Shown here piece after piece: positions 60,407 through 64,000 of a stretch of 64,000 bases of DNA. The first letter of the stretch is position 1. Every line of letters begins with the position of its first letter. The notes below the pieces were generated by a model. That model was not told the DNA's origin. It made no database searches and worked only from the letters and a program-made list of their open reading frames with translations. Source of the DNA: JALEFZ01 sp038527485 (GTDB taxonomy: Bacteria > Bacteroidota > Bacteroidia > J057); contig JBCBFT010000013.1 of assembly GCA_038527485.1 (NCBI GenBank), positions 1-64,000 of the forward strand, written 5' to 3'. The position numbers were made by a program, and so were the translations under genes.

Positions 60407-61527
60407 TGTATTTTTTGTATAGAAATAAGGGTTCCATGTGCGCATGGGCATTGATTCTCGTACTCATCAGTTGCAAGCAGGATCTTCCTTTTCCTGCATC
60501 GACAGATCCAGTATTTACGGCTTCTGCGACCTTGGATGAGCAGCAAGTAGCTTGGCAAGCGGGAGAAAATGACTATGTCATGGCAACAGACTGGGCATTG
60601 GATGTGCAAAATGTACAAACGTTTTCAGGTGCATTTGTCGGGGGCAAGGAAGGAGCATTATCCATTACTTTAAGGGACCAAAAATTATCAGGAGGCGCAT
60701 TCAAAGCTGAGGAGGCATTGGAGATAGGGACGCGCTTTTATCTTGGGCAAATAGATCCAGCTGAGCCATTTACCATGGCTTTCCAAACATCTGACCCGCA
60801 ACATACAGACGGAAAGACCTACCTCTGGGATTTTGGGGATGGCAATACCTCCACACTTCCCAATCCCAAGCATACCTATCAGACAGAGGGTCTGTATGAG
60901 GTAAAAGTGACGGTCACTGATGCCGCAGGATGTACCTCGATTTCTCGCCAAGTTGTCCAAACGGGCCAGCGCTATGTGGATTGTGGATTGGACTTAAACT
61001 ATGAGATATTGGATGAAACCAATGTGAAGTTTCAGGCTGACTATGATCGTAGCTTGGGAAATCCTGTTCTGGTCTTGACTACAGGAGATGGCATCCACTA
61101 TGCAAAGCAAGAGGTAGTGACACATACTTACGAAACGCCCGGTATCTATGAAGTGAAATTAGTGGCTACATTTAAATCCAAAGGTACCTGCTGTGTCATC
61201 AAAAATATCTACACAGGTTCAGGCGCCTCTTGTATTTCGTCCACGGACTTTACCCGGTCTAGCTTACCGTTAGATTTAGGAAGAGTATATATCGAATATA
61301 CAGATCCTTCAGGGCGAACGTATACTTCCCAGCGATTTGAATCTCAGCCAGCTAGTAGCACATTTGAGTTGCTCAGTTATGAGCCATACATAGAAGACGC
61401 ACAGGGACGACCTACCTATTTGATTTCTGCCAGATTTAATTGTGAGTTATATGCAGCAGATGATCCTGATGAGGTCTTGATCTTAGAAAACGGTGAAGCT
61501 GCCTTTGCAGTGGCTGTTCCTGATTGA
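60403..61527 (+). CDS. PKD-domain lipoprotein of the sigma/anti-sigma operon
   Basis: This is a 374-residue lipoprotein (signal ends LVLISC, Cys about 24). One clear PKD domain lies at about 130-190 (YLWDFGDGNTSTLPNPKHTY). A second PKD-like unit follows (THTYETPGIYEVKLVATF), then a beta-rich tail with Cys pairs (GTCCVIKN, GASCISS). The ATG at 60403 overlaps the anti-sigma stop (ATGA). It may be a surface ligand or sensor partner of the anti-sigma barrel, since it is co-translated with it. An internal ATG at 60436 would also leave a lipoprotein signal. Confidence 0.8.
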   Translation: MMYFLYRNKGSMCAWALILVLISCKQDLPFPASTDPVFTASATLDEQQVAWQAGENDYVMATDWALDVQNVQTFSGAFVGGKEGALSITLRDQKLSGGAFKAEEALEIGTRFYLGQIDPAEPFTMAFQTSDPQHTDGKTYLWDFGDGNTSTLPNPKHTYQTEGLYEVKVTVTDAAGCTSISRQVVQTGQRYVDCGLDLNYEILDETNVKFQADYDRSLGNPVLVLTTGDGIHYAKQEVVTHTYETPGIYEVKLVATFKSKGTCCVIKNIYTGSGASCISSTDFTRSSLPLDLGRVYIEYTDPSGRTYTSQRFESQPASSTFELLSYEPYIEDAQGRPTYLISARFNCELYAADDPDEVLILENGEAAFAVAVPD

Positions 61528-61540
61528 TGTATAGTAGGGT

Positions 61541-61804
61541 CACCGCCGTGGCGTGGCCTATCACCAACGTCCCGTTAGTGTTTTGTATATCCCTGGCCTA
61601 TCACCAACGTCCTGTTGGTGCTTCTGATCGCTTAGTTAGGAAACTAATAGATTGAATCCTGCCTAGTTTGACGACTACGCAGAGCGGTCTTACTTCGCCT
61701 TTTTTCTTCATGCTTTGTATCCCTACATGTCTAGACATCTGTGCGCCTGTACGTAGAACCACCGCTACGGCATGGTTACCTATCCCCGCTATGGCGTGGT
61801 TACC
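61541..61804. repeat. Cluster of family 2 REP-like units and GC-rich direct repeats
   Basis: There are two CACCAACG-TCC-CGTT(A/G)GTG palindromes, at 61562-61580 and 61602-61620, embedded in a 40-bp direct repeat beginning GGCCTATCACCAACGTCC. A second pair, CCGCTA(C/T)GGC(A/G)TGGTTACC, lies at 61762-61780 and 61786-61804 with a 24-bp period. A related CACCGCCGTGGCGTGGCC lies at 61541-61558. The 417-bp gap between the lipoprotein and ftsY contains no other recognisable feature except the ftsY -7 box. Confidence 0.65.
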
Positions 61805-61911
61805 CATGCCGTTGACGCTCCATATTTCCCAAATTAAGTCACATACAAATAAAAGATCCTTCTACCTCAATCGTCTCATTCTAACCACTTCATTACCTGT
61901 AAAAGATTCCC

Positions 61912-61919
61912 TATATTTG
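61912..61919 (+). promoter_or_regulatory. Probable -7 box of the ftsY promoter
   Basis: TATATTTG matches the Bacteroidota TAnnTTTG consensus and lies 26 bp upstream of the chosen ftsY ATG. It also supports the ATG at 61945 over the upstream GTG at 61921, which would lie at or before the transcription start. Confidence 0.55.
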
Positions 61920-61944
61920 CGTGCTTATACAAACCGAAGCTCCT

Positions 61945-62916
61945 ATGCTGAATTTTTTCAAAAAGAAAGAAAATAAAGACAAACTCAATAAAGGGCTGGA
62001 AAAAACGAAACAAGGCTTTTTCGCTCGTTTGGGGAAAGCCATTGTAGGGCGAGGGAAAATCGACGAAGATGTCCTAGATGAGGTAGAGGAAGTCTTGATT
62101 GCCAGTGATGTAGGCGTGAAAACTACGATCAAGATCATCCAAAGGATCGAAGATCGTGTGTCAAAAGACAAATATTCCAATGCGGCAGAACTAGATAGAT
62201 TGCTGAAAGATGAAATAGAAACCATGATTTTGGAAAATCATCCAGCTTCAAGGGATTACTTTGAAGTGCCCGATCAGGAACTGGATGGAAAGAAGATCCC
62301 GCATGTCATCATGGTGGTAGGTGTAAATGGAGTGGGGAAAACGACGACAATAGGAAAGTTAGCCTACCGCTACAAAAATCAAGGAAAAACAGTCTTGATG
62401 GGGGCAGGTGATACCTTCCGTGCAGCTGCAGTAGACCAGCTCAAACTTTGGGCAGACCGTGTAGGAGCGGATTTTTATTCTAAAGGAATGAACACAGATC
62501 CAGCTGCGGTAGCCTATGAGACCGTGAAAAAAGGCGTGGAACAAGGGCATGATGTCATCATCGTAGATACAGCAGGACGATTGCAGACTAAGAAAAATCT
62601 CATGGCTGAGCTGGGCAAGATCAAACGTTCTATGGGGAAAGTTCTTGAAGGTGCTCCCCATGAAGTACTGCTCGTACTTGATGCCTCCACTGGCCAAAAT
62701 GCCATCTCTCAAGCCACTGCCTTTACAGAAGCAACTGATGTGTCTGCCATGGCACTTACCAAGTTGGATGGGACGGCAAAAGGAGGTGTCGTCATCGGCG
62801 TTTCAGATATGTTTAAAATCCCTGTGAAGTTTATCGGGGTAGGGGAGGGGATTGACGATCTTCAGGTATTTGATCCTCAAGAGTTCATCAACGCCATGTT
62901 CCAAAAAGTATCCTAA
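61945..62916 (+). CDS. ftsY: Signal recognition particle receptor FtsY
   Basis: This is a 323-residue SRP GTPase. A short basic N-terminal segment (FFKKKENKDKLNK) replaces the long acidic A domain of E. coli FtsY, as is usual in Bacteroidota. The N domain (about 20-100) is followed by G1 GVNGVGKTTT (about 127-136), DTFRAAA, G3 DTAGR (about 207-211), G4 TKLDG (about 272-276) and the closing GVGEGIDDLQVFDP. It docks SRP-ribosome complexes at the inner membrane for co-translational insertion. It is followed by rimO, a neighbour order also seen in other Bacteroidota. Confidence 0.96.
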   Translation: MLNFFKKKENKDKLNKGLEKTKQGFFARLGKAIVGRGKIDEDVLDEVEEVLIASDVGVKTTIKIIQRIEDRVSKDKYSNAAELDRLLKDEIETMILENHPASRDYFEVPDQELDGKKIPHVIMVVGVNGVGKTTTIGKLAYRYKNQGKTVLMGAGDTFRAAAVDQLKLWADRVGADFYSKGMNTDPAAVAYETVKKGVEQGHDVIIVDTAGRLQTKKNLMAELGKIKRSMGKVLEGAPHEVLLVLDASTGQNAISQATAFTEATDVSAMALTKLDGTAKGGVVIGVSDMFKIPVKFIGVGEGIDDLQVFDPQEFINAMFQKVS

Positions 62917-63047
62917 AGAGACTGTGTGATCGCTTCTTTCGGTCTCCTCATTATTGTAGGAATAAACATCTTCTACATTTTTCTGTTCCACTCCTTACCC
63001 GTTTCTATTTAGAAAAGTCCTTGGGAGCGGTCTCAAAGCGAATAAAC

Positions 63048-64000
63048 ATGCATACCAATATTGCGAAGCAGCAAAAGCGCGCAAAACAAAATATAAATCT
63101 TATCACACTGGGTTGTTCCAAAAACTTGGTGGATTCTGAGCGCCTACTGTCTCAGCTTCATGGAAATGGCTTGAAAGCTACCCATGAGGATTACAGCCAG
63201 GATTCAGGAATTGTCGTGATCAATACTTGCGGATTCATTGACCATGCAAAAGAGGAGTCAGTGAATACCATCTTGCAGTATGCCGACCGCAAAGCCCAAG
63301 GCTTGGTCGATCAAGTGATTGTCACAGGCTGTCTTTCGCAGCGCTACAAGGATGACCTCAAAGCTGAAATCCCAGAAGTAGATGCATGGTTTGGGACACA
63401 GGATTTGCCAGACTTGGTGAATCACCTAGGCGCTATTTATAAGCAAGAACTCATTGGTGAGCGTAAAACGACGACAGACAGTCATTTTGCTTACCTGAAG
63501 ATCGCCGAAGGCTGCAACCGCCCTTGTTCGTTTTGTGCCATCCCGCTCATGCGTGGCAAGCACAACTCCCGTAGTATCGAAATGCTCGTCGATGAGGCGA
63601 AGTTTTTGGTAAGCAAAGGCGTCAAAGAATTGATGTTGATTGCGCAGGATCTGACCTATTATGGGCTGGATCTCTACGGCAAGCGCAAACTGAATGATCT
63701 ACTCAAAGCACTCTCAGATGTGGAGGGACTGGAATGGATTCGCTTGCACTATGCCTATCCTTCAGGCTTTCCTACAGAGATCCTGCCGACCATTCGTGAG
63801 CGTAGCAATATTTGCAATTACCTCGACATGCCCCTCCAGCACATCTCTGACAACGTGCTCAAACACATGCGACGTGGCATCAATCAGAAGCGCACCGAAG
63901 ACTTGGTGAAGCGCATCCGAGATGAAGTGCCAGGACTGACGCTGCGTACGACCATGCTTGTGGGACATCCTGGTGAGACAGAAGAAGACCACCAGCAGCT
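63048..64000 (+). CDS. rimO: Ribosomal protein S12 methylthiotransferase RimO (5' part, cut by window end)
   Basis: The frame is open from the ATG at 63048 to the window end, 317 codons of an expected roughly 440. The N-terminal MTTase domain has its three cluster Cys in LGCSKNLVDSE (C23), INTCGFID (C61) and TGCLSQRY (C95). The radical SAM motif is CNRPCSFCAIP (C156, C160, C163), followed by RGKHNSR, and the sequence continues through MPLQHISDNVLKHMRRG and TTMLVGHPGET. RimO adds a methylthio group to an Asp of ribosomal protein S12. The C-terminal TRAM domain lies beyond the window. Confidence 0.96.
   Translation, partial: MHTNIAKQQKRAKQNINLITLGCSKNLVDSERLLSQLHGNGLKATHEDYSQDSGIVVINTCGFIDHAKEESVNTILQYADRKAQGLVDQVIVTGCLSQRYKDDLKAEIPEVDAWFGTQDLPDLVNHLGAIYKQELIGERKTTTDSHFAYLKIAEGCNRPCSFCAIPLMRGKHNSRSIEMLVDEAKFLVSKGVKELMLIAQDLTYYGLDLYGKRKLNDLLKALSDVEGLEWIRLHYAYPSGFPTEILPTIRERSNICNYLDMPLQHISDNVLKHMRRGINQKRTEDLVKRIRDEVPGLTLRTTMLVGHPGETEEDHQQ

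Noticed and set aside
61541..61804. Possible CRISPR array
   Set aside because: Only two copies of each repeat, with 24- and 40-bp periods, degenerate units, spacers unlike CRISPR and no cas genes.

Overview
The window looks like chromosomal DNA of a free-living Bacteroidota bacterium, most likely from the Saprospiria or a related group. The grounds are C-terminal type IX secretion (T9SS) sorting domains, PKD-repeat and FG-GAP secreted proteins, lipoprotein signals ending in a lipobox Cys, Bacteroidota-type -7 boxes (TAnnTTTG), reg_prop/Y_Y_Y hybrid sensors, LytS/LytTR pairs, a PorV-like porin and weak or absent Shine-Dalgarno sequences. No tRNA, rRNA, CRISPR array, prophage or intact insertion sequence was recognised. 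The placement below phylum is an inference.

Layout. 1-7.8 kb: a secreted zinc-ribbon protein, a DUF2281/PIN toxin-antitoxin pair, a START-like protein, an SDR/epimerase pair, and a LytS/LytTR two-component pair whose kinase has a degenerate ATPase domain. 7.8-13.8 kb: a minimal T9SS-tail protein, a T9SS-exported endonuclease/exonuclease/phosphatase protein, a cholesterol-dependent-cytolysin-like lipoprotein, and rhlE. 13.9-22.2 kb, minus strand: a peptide natural-product (RiPP) locus made of a C39 peptidase ABC exporter, three double-glycine Cys-rich precursors, a radical SAM/SPASM maturase, a TonB-receptor-like barrel and a short HlyD-type adaptor. 22.2-34.1 kb: a 1.2-kb gap with an orphan terminator, a Tat-exported HisC-like aminotransferase, an AEC permease, a formylglycine-generating-enzyme-like lipoprotein, and two very large hybrid sensor kinases. 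34.4-46.1 kb: an FG-GAP/putative beta-pore-forming T9SS protein, a WYL regulator fused to a phytanoyl-CoA-dioxygenase-type domain facing rtcB, and three tandem trypsin-like protease paralogues. 46.1-50.8 kb, minus strand: a duplicated barrel+lipoprotein module, a cREC protein and a fatty-acid desaturase. 51.4-64 kb: a PIF1-like helicase, a PorV-like porin, a seven-PKD T9SS protein, an ECF sigma / dual-membrane anti-sigma / PKD-lipoprotein operon, ftsY and the 5' part of rimO.

How parts work together. In the RiPP locus the maturase would modify the Cys-rich cores, the C39 exporter would cut after GG and export with the HlyD adaptor, and the barrel could take the product across or back through the outer membrane. 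Each precursor gene is followed by its own hairpin. The sigma/anti-sigma pair resembles the Dma family of dual-membrane-spanning anti-sigma factors known from Bacteroides. The WYL-dioxygenase/rtcB pair, with a cREC protein about 8 kb away, suggests RNA-end repair or stress functions.

Intergenic DNA carries two families of short REP-like palindromes: CTCCAGAT/ATCTGGAG paired with CTTCAGTT/AACTGAAG, and CACCAACG-TCC-CGTTGGTG. They are dispersed through the window, and no REP-associated transposase lies here. Local duplication is a theme: three precursors, three proteases, and two barrel/lipoprotein modules. All family assignments are by eye, from motifs and domain order.
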